From positions 124,001 to 188,000 of the forward strand of contig NZ_JACOPV010000002.1 of assembly GCF_016881005.1 (NCBI RefSeq): a stretch of 64,000 nucleotides of DNA, read 5' to 3'. Of the stretch, positions 43,683-55,210 are shown piece by piece (within the stretch, counting starts at the first letter, position 1; the number at the start of each line of letters is the position of its first letter). The stretch comes from Pseudomonas arcuscaelestis (GTDB taxonomy: Bacteria > Pseudomonadota > Gammaproteobacteria > Pseudomonadales > Pseudomonadaceae). The notes below the pieces were generated by a model. The model made no database searches. It was not told the DNA's origin and saw only the letters and a program-made list of their open reading frames with translations. The translations under genes and the position numbers were made by a program.

Positions 43683-44674
43683 CGAAATTGCCGTGGGCTG
43701 TAGCCGGTCCAGCGACGAAATGCCCGCGTAAACGAGCTGGCCTCGTTATAGCCCAATTGTTGTGCGATCTCGGTAAGGCTCGCCACTGACTGGCTGACCA
43801 GCTCGATGGCCAGGGCCTGGCGGATCTGCTCGACCAACTGCGCGAACTCCAGGCCAAGTTCACCGAGCCTGCGCTGAAGCGTGCGTTTACTCAGGTGCAG
43901 GTGCGCCGCGACCTGATCCAGGCCAATCTGTCCAACGGCAAGGTTGGCCTCGATAACTAGGCCGATGCGTGCGGTCAGATCGGTGTCGGCAAGTCGACTG
44001 CGCCGCTCTGCTTCAAGCCCGGGCAACAACGACTGGTGCAAGCGTGGATCAGCAGTGAGCAGCGGCTCTTCAAGCATCTGCGCCGGCCAGAGTATCCGAT
44101 TGGTGGGTTGATCGAACTTCAACGGGCATTGGAATACCTGCTTATGAAGGCCAGTATCGATCGGTCGTGAATGCTCGAAATCGACGCGCAGCGGCGCGTA
44201 TTTTTCGCCCGTGTACTCACGCAGGCGCGCATACAACGTGCCCAGCGCATACTCCGTGTCTTGTCGACGGTCCAGAACGCTGGGATCGGTAAGGCGATAG
44301 GTAATTTCAAGGTGCGCACCCTGCAATCGCCAACTCAGTTCATTGGCCTGGGCGTGGACAACAATATAACGGCTTGCGCAGTCCAGCATCGCCTGAACAT
44401 TGGCCGCGCTGCGTACGGCGTAGCCAACGCCACCCAGCAGGCTTAAATTGCGCGGCTCACCCAGCATGCCCAACCCAAGTTTCAACCCGAGATTGTTGTC
44501 GGTCTGGCTGGCGGCAACTTCCAGCAACTGATTGTACTGGTTGAGCGGAATTTTCCGATCCGGACGTTCAAGCACATCCTCGGGCAAGCCGACGGTGGCC
44601 AGATGCGGTTGAAAAATTGCAGCGTGGTAGTGCAGAAGCGACTCGGCAAAAACGGTGTGCTTGAGGCTGGACAT
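43580..44674 (-). CDS. AraC-family regulator with arabinose-binding-like N-domain
   Basis: A 364-residue regulator. The N-terminal 230 residues (LLHYHAAIFQPHLATVGLPE and following) match the Arabinose_bd-type sensor domain of OruR-like AraC proteins. The C-terminal double helix-turn-helix has LDQVAAHLHLSKRTLQRRL and LTEIAQQLGYNEASSFTRAFRRWTGYSPRQFR. After that it runs about 35 residues further, so its 3' end overlaps the convergent MFS gene by 103 bp. The ATG at 44674 matches the family start; a longer frame reaches 44902. It is divergent from the arylsulfatase and probably controls it, perhaps with the MFS gene. Confidence 0.88.
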   Translation of the reverse strand: MSSLKHTVFAESLLHYHAAIFQPHLATVGLPEDVLERPDRKIPLNQYNQLLEVAASQTDNNLGLKLGLGMLGEPRNLSLLGGVGYAVRSAANVQAMLDCASRYIVVHAQANELSWRLQGAHLEITYRLTDPSVLDRRQDTEYALGTLYARLREYTGEKYAPLRVDFEHSRPIDTGLHKQVFQCPLKFDQPTNRILWPAQMLEEPLLTADPRLHQSLLPGLEAERRSRLADTDLTARIGLVIEANLAVGQIGLDQVAAHLHLSKRTLQRRLGELGLEFAQLVEQIRQALAIELVSQSVASLTEIAQQLGYNEASSFTRAFRRWTGYSPRQFRQQAAEGASRLAGIATSTSKVPSTSNRAIMSNAR

Positions 44675-44850
44675 ATCAAAAATGGCTCCTGGCCGGGCTT
44701 TTCTTGTTGTTAGCTCGCCGCCGCGGCGAATGGCACCTGTTGGCAAGAGCATGGCGCTTGTTGACGATACAGTGCCCCCCCTTTTCGGCCAACGTTGCCT
44801 ACACGCTGCCGCATATATCCCAGACGGCCGGTAGCGCTCAAGGAGAAGCC

Positions 44851-46311
44851 ATGAATGTCTATCTATCAACACTGCCGATACTGATGTTATTGACAACCTC
44901 ATTCATGGTTCAGGCCCAGCAGGCGCCACCGAACGTTGTCGTGCTGCTGTATGACAACCTGGCGTATGGTGAACTTGGCAGTTATGGCGGCGGTGCCTTG
45001 CGCGGCGCCGAAACCCCGCGGATCGACCGTTTGGCCGACCAGGGCCTGCGACTGACCAATTTTAACGTTGAAGCACAGTGCACGCCGTCTCGCTCAGCAC
45101 TGATGACCGGGCGTTTTTCGATCCGCTCGGGCACCTACAAGGTGCCCACGGCCGGTGCCCCGGACGGGCTTACCCTGTGGGAGGAAACCCTGGCCGAAGT
45201 GCTCTCGACCCGTGGTTATGCCACCGGTATGTGGGGCAAGTGGCACCTGGGCAGTGAAGCCAGCCGCTTTCCTACCCAGCAAGGCTTTGATGAATGGTAT
45301 GGCGTGGCACGTACCTATGACGAAGTCATGTGGTCGGCCAGCGACGAAGCCAGCGGCTTGACCCCGGCGATGGGCAGCCGCGCGGGCTGGGACGAGGGCC
45401 TGACGCCAGTGCAATACATCTACTCATCCACCCGCGACAACCCGCCGGTCAAGGTCAAGAAACTCGACCTGGCAAGCAAACGTACCCTGGACGGTGAACT
45501 GACCGACAAGGCAACGCGGTTCATCAAACGCAATGCCGAAGCCGGCAAACCGTTCTTTGCCTACGTGGCTTTCTCATTACCGCATATGCCGACCCAGCCC
45601 AATCCCGCGTTTGCCGGCAAGACCGGCAATGGCTCATGGGCTGACTCGCTGGCCGAAATAGACGCTCGCGCAGGCCAGGTACTGGATGCGATCAAAGACG
45701 CGGGTGTTGAAAACAACACACTGGTCATCCTCGCCAGTGACAATGGTGGTGAAGCCACCTATCCCTGGCAAGGCGCCAATGGCCCTTGGCGCGGCACCTA
45801 CTTCACCGCAATGGAAGCCAGCCTGCGGGCGCCGTTCATCCTGCGCTGGCCGGGCAACGTGCCTGCGGGCAAGGTCAGCAATGAAATCATCCACATTACC
45901 GACCTGTTTACCACCCTTGTTCACGCTGCAGGCGCACAGGTGCCCAACGACCGGGTGATCGACGGAGTCGATCAAATGGACTTCTTTACCGGCAAGCAAG
46001 CCGGCTCGAATCGTGAAGGCTTTGTTGCCTATGTTGCCGATCGACTCAGCGCGGTCAAATGGCGCAACTGGAAACTCCACCTCATCGAGCAAGAGCAAAT
46101 GTTCGACCCACCCATACCATTGGGTCTACCGCGCCTGCACAACCTGCTGACCGACTTGCGTGAAGAGCACAACATCGCAATCGAAAACACCTGGGCGTTG
46201 CCACCGATGATGGCACTGGTCGGCCGTTTCAAAGCCAGCCTGCAGCAGCATCCACCGATAGCCAGCGGCACACCTGACCCCTACCTTCCGGACCGCTCAG
46301 CCAATCAGTAG
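44851..46311 (+). CDS. Periplasmic arylsulfatase (formylglycine type)
   Basis: A 486-residue sulfatase. A signal peptide (STLPILMLLTTSFMVQAQ) directs export. Cys77 in CTPSRSALMTGR is the formylglycine-forming residue (C-x-P-S-R), GMWGKWHLG is the second signature, and LYDNLAYGE (with Asn at one of the usual metal-binding Asp positions), FSLPHMP and ASDNGGE supply other metal and substrate residues. AAGGAG lies five bases before the ATG at 44851; the longer frame from 44704 is unsupported. Maturation needs a formylglycine-generating enzyme, which is not in the window. It cleaves sulfate esters, and with SdsA1 and the MFS gene it marks this stretch as a sulfate-ester region. Confidence 0.93.
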   Translation: MNVYLSTLPILMLLTTSFMVQAQQAPPNVVVLLYDNLAYGELGSYGGGALRGAETPRIDRLADQGLRLTNFNVEAQCTPSRSALMTGRFSIRSGTYKVPTAGAPDGLTLWEETLAEVLSTRGYATGMWGKWHLGSEASRFPTQQGFDEWYGVARTYDEVMWSASDEASGLTPAMGSRAGWDEGLTPVQYIYSSTRDNPPVKVKKLDLASKRTLDGELTDKATRFIKRNAEAGKPFFAYVAFSLPHMPTQPNPAFAGKTGNGSWADSLAEIDARAGQVLDAIKDAGVENNTLVILASDNGGEATYPWQGANGPWRGTYFTAMEASLRAPFILRWPGNVPAGKVSNEIIHITDLFTTLVHAAGAQVPNDRVIDGVDQMDFFTGKQAGSNREGFVAYVADRLSAVKWRNWKLHLIEQEQMFDPPIPLGLPRLHNLLTDLREEHNIAIENTWALPPMMALVGRFKASLQQHPPIASGTPDPYLPDRSANQ

Positions 46312-46709
46312 AAGCACAGAGGCATCTCAACCTGGTCTTGATCCGCTGTTGAACTCGACCTCGATCTGCTTTTGATCTTGATCTTGATCTACCTGCCCCG
46401 TTAACCAGAAGGGCCGAGTGAAGGTGTTGCGAAAGGGCTAGCGCGCAGCGCCTTCGGCCCCAGCCGAAGTTGCGAATCGTAGTGTTGCTTGCAACGCGTA
46501 GATCGCAATGCCCTGAAGCGACACCGTAGCGAGGGGACCCGAAGCGCAGCGTAGGGCCCCTGGTGGGGCGAGCCCTTTGCTTACTTTGGGGCGACTGCCA
46601 AAGTAAGGCGCCGTAAGGGCGCAAAGGTGACTCGTCGCCACCATCGCAAATGGATCAGCAAGCAACTCAAGCGCCCCATCGCAAACCCAGCCCCCACCGC
46701 TTGCCAAAA
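46312..46709. repeat. Pseudomonad interspersed repeat region
   Basis: This 398-bp stretch has no credible gene. It contains a TGATCT-rich tract (46370-46391), then a GC-rich block resembling an element seen downstream of many Pseudomonas genes (CGAAGCGCAGCGTAGGGCCC followed by the ACTTTGGGGCGACTGCCAAAG region). A perfect 10-bp inverted repeat CTTACTTTGG / CCAAAGTAAG spans 46580-46607 with an eight-base loop. Spurious short ORFs cross it. It separates the sulfatase from the leftward etfBA genes and may help termination. Confidence 0.7.
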
Positions 46710-47654
46710 TCAGGACACCAGTTGCTCCAACTCGGGAACGGCCTCAAACAGATCCGCTACCAGACCGTAATCCGCTACCTGAAAGATCGGTGCCTCTTCA
46801 TCCTTGTTAATCGCAACGATAACCTTGGAATCCTTCATACCCGCCAAATGCTGAATGGCCCCGGAAATACCCACGGCAATATACAACTGTGGCGCAACGA
46901 TCTTGCCCGTCTGCCCGACCTGCATATCATTGGCGACAAAACCGGCGTCAACCGCCGCACGTGATGCCCCCACGCCCGCACCCAACTTATCGGCAAGACT
47001 GTACAGGTGCTTGAAGTTGTCACCGTTCTGCATCCCGCGACCACCGGACACAACAACCTTGGCCGCGGTCAACTCAGGACGATCTGACGTGGCCAGGGCC
47101 TCGCCGACGAACGCCGAAATGCCACTGTCGAACACCGACGCGACAGTTTCAACAGTAGCCGCGCCACCTTCAGCGGCAACCGCGTCAAAGCCGGTGGCAC
47201 GCACAGTAATGACTTTGACGGCGGCGTTCGATTGCACAGTGGCGATGGCATTACCGGCGTAAATCGGGCGCTTGAAGGTATCGGCCGACTCCACCGCGAT
47301 AATTTCGGAGATCTGGTCAACATCCAGTGTCGCCGCCACCCGAGGCAAAATGTTCTTGCCGTTGGCAGTGGCCGCCCCCAGAACATGGCTGTAGATCACA
47401 CTTTGGTCGATCACCAGCCCCGTTACCAGCGCAGCAACGTTCTCCGGCAGTTGGTGGGCGTAGGCGGCATGGTCGGCCGCCAGTACCTTGCTCACCCCTG
47501 CGACACCTTGCGCCGCGGCTACGACGCCGCCGATATCGGCACCGGCCACCAACAGGTGAATATCCCCGCCCAGTTGTTGCGCTGCCGCAACCGTGTTCAG
47601 GGTTGCAGCGCCGAGCTGCTGGTTGCTGTGTTCTGCAATAACCAGGATTGTCAT
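46710..47654 (-). CDS. etfA: Electron transfer flavoprotein alpha subunit
   Basis: A 314-residue ETF alpha subunit. The C-terminal FAD domain is clear: [42 protein letters not shown] (residues lining FAD) and [20 protein letters not shown]. With EtfB it carries electrons from acyl-CoA dehydrogenases to ETF:quinone oxidoreductase. The ATG directly follows the etfB stop with no spacing, so the pair is co-translated. No ETF:quinone oxidoreductase gene is adjacent, unlike the housekeeping locus of P. aeruginosa. Confidence 0.96.
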   Translation of the reverse strand: MTILVIAEHSNQQLGAATLNTVAAAQQLGGDIHLLVAGADIGGVVAAAQGVAGVSKVLAADHAAYAHQLPENVAALVTGLVIDQSVIYSHVLGAATANGKNILPRVAATLDVDQISEIIAVESADTFKRPIYAGNAIATVQSNAAVKVITVRATGFDAVAAEGGAATVETVASVFDSGISAFVGEALATSDRPELTAAKVVVSGGRGMQNGDNFKHLYSLADKLGAGVGASRAAVDAGFVANDMQVGQTGKIVAPQLYIAVGISGAIQHLAGMKDSKVIVAINKDEEAPIFQVADYGLVADLFEAVPELEQLVS

Positions 47655-48404
47655 TTAGATCACCTTCGCCTCGTTCTTGAGTTTTTCGACCAGTTCAGCC
47701 ACCGACTTGACCTTGATGCCGGCACTACGGGCAGCCGGCGCCTCAACCTTGAGGAGCGTGTTGGTGGAGACCGTGGACACGCCCAGGGCCGCCGGAGTGA
47801 TGGTCTCCAGCGGCTTTTTCTTGGCCTTCATGATGTTTGGCAGCGACGCATAGCGCGGCTCGTTCAGGCGTAAGTCAGTGGTGACGATGGCTGGCAGGCT
47901 CAGTGCAACGGTCTGCAGGCCACCGTCGATTTCACGGGTGACCTTGAGTGAGTCATTTGCCACTTCAAGCTTGGACGCAAAGGTGCCTTGGGCGTAACCA
48001 CTGAGCGCCGCCAGCATCTGCCCGGTCTGGTTGTTGTCGCTGTCGATGGCCTGTTTGCCCAGAATCACCAGTTGCGGCTGCTCTTTATCGACCACCGCCT
48101 TGAGCAACTTGGCCACTGCCAGGGCGCTGAGTTCTTCGCTGGACTCGATCAACACAGCGCGGTCGGCACCCAATGCCAGGGCGGTGCGCAATTGCTCCTG
48201 GGCCAAGGGCGGGCCCACAGACACCACCACCACTTCCGTGGCTATGCCTTGCTCCTTGAGGCGTACCGCTTCTTCCACGGCAATTTCGCAGAAGGGGTTC
48301 AGCGCCATTTTTACGTTGGCGAGGTCAACGCCTGAACCATCCGCCTTGACGCGGACCTTGACGTTGTAGTCGACCACACGCTTTACCGCGGCCATCACTT
48401 TCAT
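47655..48404 (-). CDS. etfB: Electron transfer flavoprotein beta subunit
   Basis: A 249-residue ETF beta subunit. [34 protein letters not shown] and the AMP-site/recognition segment [17 protein letters not shown] are diagnostic. It binds structural AMP and supplies the loop that docks on partner dehydrogenases. AGGAG precedes the ATG. It is first in the leftward etfB-etfA pair and faces a thioesterase gene across a 314-bp divergent region; the acyl-CoA dehydrogenases it could serve lie just beyond. Confidence 0.96.
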   Translation of the reverse strand: MKVMAAVKRVVDYNVKVRVKADGSGVDLANVKMALNPFCEIAVEEAVRLKEQGIATEVVVVSVGPPLAQEQLRTALALGADRAVLIESSEELSALAVAKLLKAVVDKEQPQLVILGKQAIDSDNNQTGQMLAALSGYAQGTFASKLEVANDSLKVTREIDGGLQTVALSLPAIVTTDLRLNEPRYASLPNIMKAKKKPLETITPAALGVSTVSTNTLLKVEAPAARSAGIKVKSVAELVEKLKNEAKVI

Positions 48405-48469
48405 AGAGCACTCCTGTTAAGCGTTCTTGTTATAAATCCAGCCTACACCCAACCGTTCACTGGCCTGAT

Positions 48470-48493
48470 CGTCCGGCAGGACTAGACCGGACG
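48470..48493. promoter_or_regulatory. Inverted repeat CGTCCGG-N10-CCGGACG
   Basis: Perfect 7-bp arms lie on the etfB side of the divergent region and could be an operator for a fatty-acid or acyl-CoA-responsive regulator. No regulator gene is adjacent. Confidence 0.35.
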
Positions 48494-48614
48494 GCCTGGC
48501 GCATGCCCTGGCAAGCACCGGGTCGGGCCAGCTTATGCAATGAAGATCAATCGCACCCCTCCCGTGAAGGGTGGTATCGACCGTTGTGCGAGGGTAGATC
48601 CGGCTGACAGCGCG

Positions 48615-48651
48615 GCCTTGCGCCCCCTCCACAAGAGAGGGGACGCAAGGC
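48615..48651. promoter_or_regulatory. Large hairpin upstream of thioesterase gene
   Basis: GCCTTGCG plus CCCCTC pairs with GAGGGG plus CGCAAGGC, with single mismatches, around a short loop. It lies 68 bp before the GTG start and has no T-run, so it is more likely a leader structure or an old repeat than a terminator. Confidence 0.4.
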
Positions 48652-48718
48652 GGCAGCGTCGTTAGGATGCGGGCAACGATGTACCGCCGGACTCAATACG
48701 CAACAGGAGGTTTGAACC

Positions 48719-49192
<474 letters not shown>

Positions 49193-49247
49193 ATCTGTTG
49201 AACTGCGGGATATCGCTTTCACAGGCAAAAACCCATCAGGAGTCTTC

Positions 49248-49289
49248 ATGAGCCACAACAACATCGGGCCAGGATTGAGTCATGAGTGA
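49248..49289 (+). CDS. 13-codon upstream ORF overlapping the acyl-CoA dehydrogenase start
   Basis: An ATG with a good AGGAG seven bases upstream opens a 13-residue frame (MSHNNIGPGLSHE) that ends at TGA 49287-49289, overlapping the ATG of the next gene at 49282. The next gene's own site (AGGATTG) lies inside this frame. It may couple translation of the dehydrogenase or be a fortuitous leftover; no function as a peptide is claimed. Confidence 0.4.
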   Translation: MSHNNIGPGLSHE

Positions 49290-51078
49290 GTACCAGGCAC
49301 CTCTGCGCGACATGCAGTTCGTTCTCAATGAATTGGGCTATCTGGACCGGGTAAGGGCACTGCCTGACTGTGCCCATCTCGATGCCGATCTAGTCGATGC
49401 CATTCTGGGTGAGGCCGGCAAGTTTGCCCACGGCGTACTGTCGCCGCTGAACGTTTCCGGTGACCGCCAGGGCGCCCGCTGGGAAAACGGCGAAGTGACC
49501 ACCAGCAAAGGCTGGCGTGAGGCCTACCAGCGATTCGTCGATGGCGGCTGGAACTCATTGTCCTGCGACCCGGAATTTGAGGGACAGGGCCTGCCCAGAG
49601 TGGTGTCGGCGCTGGTGGAAGAGATGTGGAACGGCGCCAACCTTGCGTTCGGCCTGTGCCCGATGCTCACCCGTGGCGCTATCGAAGCCATCGAGCTGCG
49701 CGGGTCTGCCTACCTGAAAAGCACCTACCTGACGAAGATGATCAGCGGCCAGTGGACCGGCACCATGAACCTCACCGAGCCCCAGGCAGGTTCGGACCTG
49801 GCAGCAGTGCGAACCCGAGCCGAGCCGGTGGGCGATGGCACCTTCCGCATCAAGGGCCAGAAAATCTTCATCACCTATGGTGAGCACGACCTCACCGATA
49901 ACATCGTGCACCTGGTACTGGCGCGCACACCGGGCGCGCCAGCCGGCGTCAAGGGCATCTCGCTGTTCGTGGTACCGAAGTTCCTCGTGCAAGCAGATGG
50001 CAGCCTCGGCGCACGCAACGATGTGCGCTGCGCCTCCATAGAACACAAGCTTGGCATTCATGCCAGCCCCACTGCCGTACTGGCATTCGGTGACAACCAA
50101 GGCGCGCTCGGTTGGTTGGTAGGCGAAGAAAACCGCGGGCTCGAGTACATGTTCATCATGATGAACGCGGCACGCTTCAGCGTCGGCATTGAAGGCGTAG
50201 GCCTTAGCGAGCGCGCCTATCAAAGGGCACGCGGCTATGCCCGCGAGCGAATCCAGGGCACCGAGATCGGCGCCGCCACGCGCAGCAATGTCGCAATCAT
50301 CCGCCACCCGGATGTCCGGCGCATGCTGATGTCGATGAAAGCACGCACCGAAGCAATGCGCGCCCTGGCCTGTGAAATTGCCCTGGCGATGGACTGCGCC
50401 GAACGCCATCCAAGCCAGGCTGCGCGGCAAGAATCCCAGGCACTGGTCGATTTGATGATTCCCGTGATCAAGGGCTGGAGCACCGAGAACGCGGTGGATA
50501 TCGCCTCCCTGGGTATCCAGATTCACGGTGGCATGGGTTTCATCGAAGAAACCGGGGCAGCCCAACACCTGCGCGATGCACGCATAACGACGCTGTATGA
50601 AGGAACAACCGGCATTCAGGCAGCCGACCTGATCGGGCGCAAGATCGCTCGCGACGGCGGCCTGGCCATCGGCCAACTGAGCACGCGAATCCAACAGGTG
50701 CTGGAGGAACTGGCCTGGGTAGATGACCCACAACTGCAGGCGAATGCCAGTGCCCTGGCCAGAGCATTGGTGGCACTGAACACCAGCGTCGAGTTCATCG
50801 TCGGCCATTACACCAGCCAGCCAGCCCGAGTGGCTGCCGGCGCCGTGCCGTTCCTGGAACTGCTTGGCCTGGTCGCAGGCGGCTGGCAGATGGCGCGCTC
50901 GGCACTGGCCGCCCAGCGCCAACTCAAGGCGGGTGACAACGACCAGGCGTTCTATGGGGGCAAACTGCTTACCGCCCGCTTCTATGCCGATCATCTGTTG
51001 CCGCAGGTAGAAAGCCTGTCGCGCGTGGTGGTCCAGGGCGGCGACGCGCTGTTACAGATGGACGACCAGCAATTTTGA
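49282..51078 (+). CDS. Acyl-CoA dehydrogenase, 600-residue class (copy 1)
   Basis: A 598-residue acyl-CoA dehydrogenase of the long bacterial class with an extra C-terminal domain. GTMNLTEPQAGSDLAAVRTR binds FAD/substrate, GQKIFITYGEHDL follows, QIHGGMGFIEETGAAQHLRD is the FAD-contact region, and the catalytic base is in LYEGTTGIQAADLIGR. P. aeruginosa FadE1/FadE2 (PA0506, PA0508) are the same size class. It sits 203 residues' worth of DNA downstream of nothing but the thioesterase gene and a 13-codon ORF that overlaps its start. It passes electrons to ETF, encoded next door. Confidence 0.94.
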   Translation: MSEYQAPLRDMQFVLNELGYLDRVRALPDCAHLDADLVDAILGEAGKFAHGVLSPLNVSGDRQGARWENGEVTTSKGWREAYQRFVDGGWNSLSCDPEFEGQGLPRVVSALVEEMWNGANLAFGLCPMLTRGAIEAIELRGSAYLKSTYLTKMISGQWTGTMNLTEPQAGSDLAAVRTRAEPVGDGTFRIKGQKIFITYGEHDLTDNIVHLVLARTPGAPAGVKGISLFVVPKFLVQADGSLGARNDVRCASIEHKLGIHASPTAVLAFGDNQGALGWLVGEENRGLEYMFIMMNAARFSVGIEGVGLSERAYQRARGYARERIQGTEIGAATRSNVAIIRHPDVRRMLMSMKARTEAMRALACEIALAMDCAERHPSQAARQESQALVDLMIPVIKGWSTENAVDIASLGIQIHGGMGFIEETGAAQHLRDARITTLYEGTTGIQAADLIGRKIARDGGLAIGQLSTRIQQVLEELAWVDDPQLQANASALARALVALNTSVEFIVGHYTSQPARVAAGAVPFLELLGLVAGGWQMARSALAAQRQLKAGDNDQAFYGGKLLTARFYADHLLPQVESLSRVVVQGGDALLQMDDQQF

Positions 51079-51195
51079 ACGCGCATTTTCAACCCGCATT
51101 CTGAACCGAGTGTGCCGGCCAGCCGCCGGCACGGCTGAACTGCCTCCAGGCGCATCCTGGCTTTCACTGCGCCAGGCCCTGAGCGAGAGACCCCC

Positions 51196-52998
51196 ATGAC
51201 TGATGCATTGCTCAACGAACGCGAACTAAGCTTCCAACTCTACGAACTGCTCGACACCGAAGTCCTGTTGCAACGCCCTCGTTACGCCGAGCACGACCGG
51301 CCGGTATTCGATGCCACCTTGCAAACCGCGCGCACGATCGCTGCCGAGTACTTCGCGCCGCACAATCAAAAAGCCGACGCGCATGAGCCGACCTTCGATG
51401 GCGAAAAGGTCAAGCTGATCCCGGAAACCAAAGCGGCCTGGGATGCCTTCGCCGAGGCCGGCTTTCTTGCCGCTCACCATAACGCCGAAGACGGCGGCCT
51501 CCAGTTGCCGGAAGTGATCCTGCGGGCCAGCATGGCGTATTTCAACGCTGCCAACATCGCCACGGTGGCGTATTCGTTCTTGACCATCGGTGCCGCCAAC
51601 CTGGTCAAGAGCTTTGCCAGCGATAGCCTGCGCCAACGTTTCCTGCCGGCGATGCTCGATGGCCGCTTCAGCGGCACCATGGCCCTGACCGAACCTGGCC
51701 AGGGTTCGGCCCTGGGCGATCTGCGTACCCTTGCCCGCCCTCACGAAGACGGCAGCTACCGCCTGTTCGGGCAAAAGATGTTCATTTCCGGTGGCGATCA
51801 CGAACTCACCGACAACATTGTGCATATGGTCCTGGCCCGTATCGAAGGCGCGCCCGCCGGTACCCGCGGCATCTCGCTGTTCCTGGTGCCCAAGATCCTC
51901 GTCGATGATGATGGCCAGATCGGGGCGCGCAACGATGTGGCGCTGGCCGGCCTGCTGCACAAGCTTGGCTACCGCAATACCACCTCGACCGTACTCAACT
52001 TCGGTGAAGACACCGGTGCCATCGGTTATCTGGTCGGTGAGGCCAACAAAGGCCTGTCGTACATGTTCCAGATGATGAATGAAGCGCGCATTGGCGTGGC
52101 GCTGGGCGCCTCGGCACTGGCGTACCAGAGCTTTATTCATGCCTTGGACTACGCTCGCGAACGCCCCCAGGGCCGGCTACCGGGTAGTAAAGACCCGTTG
52201 TCGGCACAGGTGCGTATCGTCGAGCACGCCGACGTCCGCCGTATGCTGCTGCAGCAAAAAACCTATGCCGAAGGGAGCCTGGCGCTGTGCCTGTACGCCA
52301 GCAGCCTCTACGAAGACGCCCATACCGCGCCCGAACCACAGGCGCGCAGTGATGCCAGCGAACTGCTCGACCTGCTGATCCCCATGGTCAAGTCCTATCC
52401 GTCAAAGTACGGCGTGATTGCCTCGGACATTGGCGTGCAGATTCTTGGAGGTTCGGGCTATATCCGCGAATACCCGCTGGAGCAGTTCTACCGGGATAAC
52501 CGTTTGAACCCTATCCATGAAGGCACTGAAGGTATTCACGGCCTTGATTTGCTCGGGCGCAAGCTGCAGCAGAACGGTGGTGCAGGCTATCGTCTGTTCT
52601 GCCAGCAGGTGCGTCTTGGCCTTGAGCAGGCTGGGCGCGACGACAATTGCGCCGCCCTCGCCTATCTGTTGAGCGGCGCCCTGGACCGTTTGCAGGAGGT
52701 CACCGAAAGCCTGCTCGGCCAGGTTGCTGCCGACGCCCACAGTGGCTTGAGTAACGCCACGCCCTACCTGGATCTGTTCGGCCGAGTGCTGGTGGGCTGG
52801 CTCTGGCTGCGCATGGCGCTGGTTGCCAGCCGCGCCCTGAGCGCCGGGGCAAACGGCAGCGAAGCGGATTTCTACAACGGCAAACTACAGGCAGCGCGTT
52901 ACTTCATGGACTGGGAACTGGCCGGCATCGACGCCCAGGCGCGGCTGCTCGCCAGCGCCAATCGCACCAGCCTGGACATGCAGGATCAATGGTTCTGA
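51196..52998 (+). CDS. Acyl-CoA dehydrogenase, 600-residue class (copy 2)
   Basis: A 600-residue paralogue of the preceding gene, with GTMALTEPGQGSALGDLRT, GQKMFISGGDHELTDNIVH, QILGGSGYIREYPLEQFYRD and the catalytic Glu in IHEGTEGIHGLDLLGRK. The C-terminal extension characteristic of this class is also present. GAGAGA precedes the ATG, 117 bp after copy 1. Two adjacent, divergent paralogues suggest division of labour by chain length, as with FadE1 and FadE2 in P. aeruginosa. That specificity is inferred. Confidence 0.94.
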   Translation: MTDALLNERELSFQLYELLDTEVLLQRPRYAEHDRPVFDATLQTARTIAAEYFAPHNQKADAHEPTFDGEKVKLIPETKAAWDAFAEAGFLAAHHNAEDGGLQLPEVILRASMAYFNAANIATVAYSFLTIGAANLVKSFASDSLRQRFLPAMLDGRFSGTMALTEPGQGSALGDLRTLARPHEDGSYRLFGQKMFISGGDHELTDNIVHMVLARIEGAPAGTRGISLFLVPKILVDDDGQIGARNDVALAGLLHKLGYRNTTSTVLNFGEDTGAIGYLVGEANKGLSYMFQMMNEARIGVALGASALAYQSFIHALDYARERPQGRLPGSKDPLSAQVRIVEHADVRRMLLQQKTYAEGSLALCLYASSLYEDAHTAPEPQARSDASELLDLLIPMVKSYPSKYGVIASDIGVQILGGSGYIREYPLEQFYRDNRLNPIHEGTEGIHGLDLLGRKLQQNGGAGYRLFCQQVRLGLEQAGRDDNCAALAYLLSGALDRLQEVTESLLGQVAADAHSGLSNATPYLDLFGRVLVGWLWLRMALVASRALSAGANGSEADFYNGKLQAARYFMDWELAGIDAQARLLASANRTSLDMQDQWF

Positions 52999-53035
52999 GC
53001 CCGTCCCTATCAATTGTGTTGTGCAAGGAGTCATC

Positions 53036-55147
<2,112 letters not shown>

Positions 55148-55210
55148 AAAAGCAGGGCATGGATCGTCTCAACCGCGAGCCATGCCCGTCATACCTCCAG
55201 GACACCTGAC

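Larger units (their letters stand above)
48405..48718. other. 314-bp divergent promoter region between etfBA and thioesterase
   Basis: The region holds no credible gene. It contains two dyads: a 7-bp inverted repeat at 48470-48493 and a large hairpin at 48615-48651. Promoters for both directions must lie here. Confidence 0.6.

Noticed and set aside
46229..46707. Two leftward ORFs (131 and 89 codons) after the arylsulfatase
   Set aside because: They run through the interspersed repeat and have Arg/Ser-rich sequences typical of spurious translations of that element.
49555..50994. Leftward ORF of 479 codons
   Set aside because: It is antisense within acyl-CoA dehydrogenase copy 1 and has no recognisable domain.
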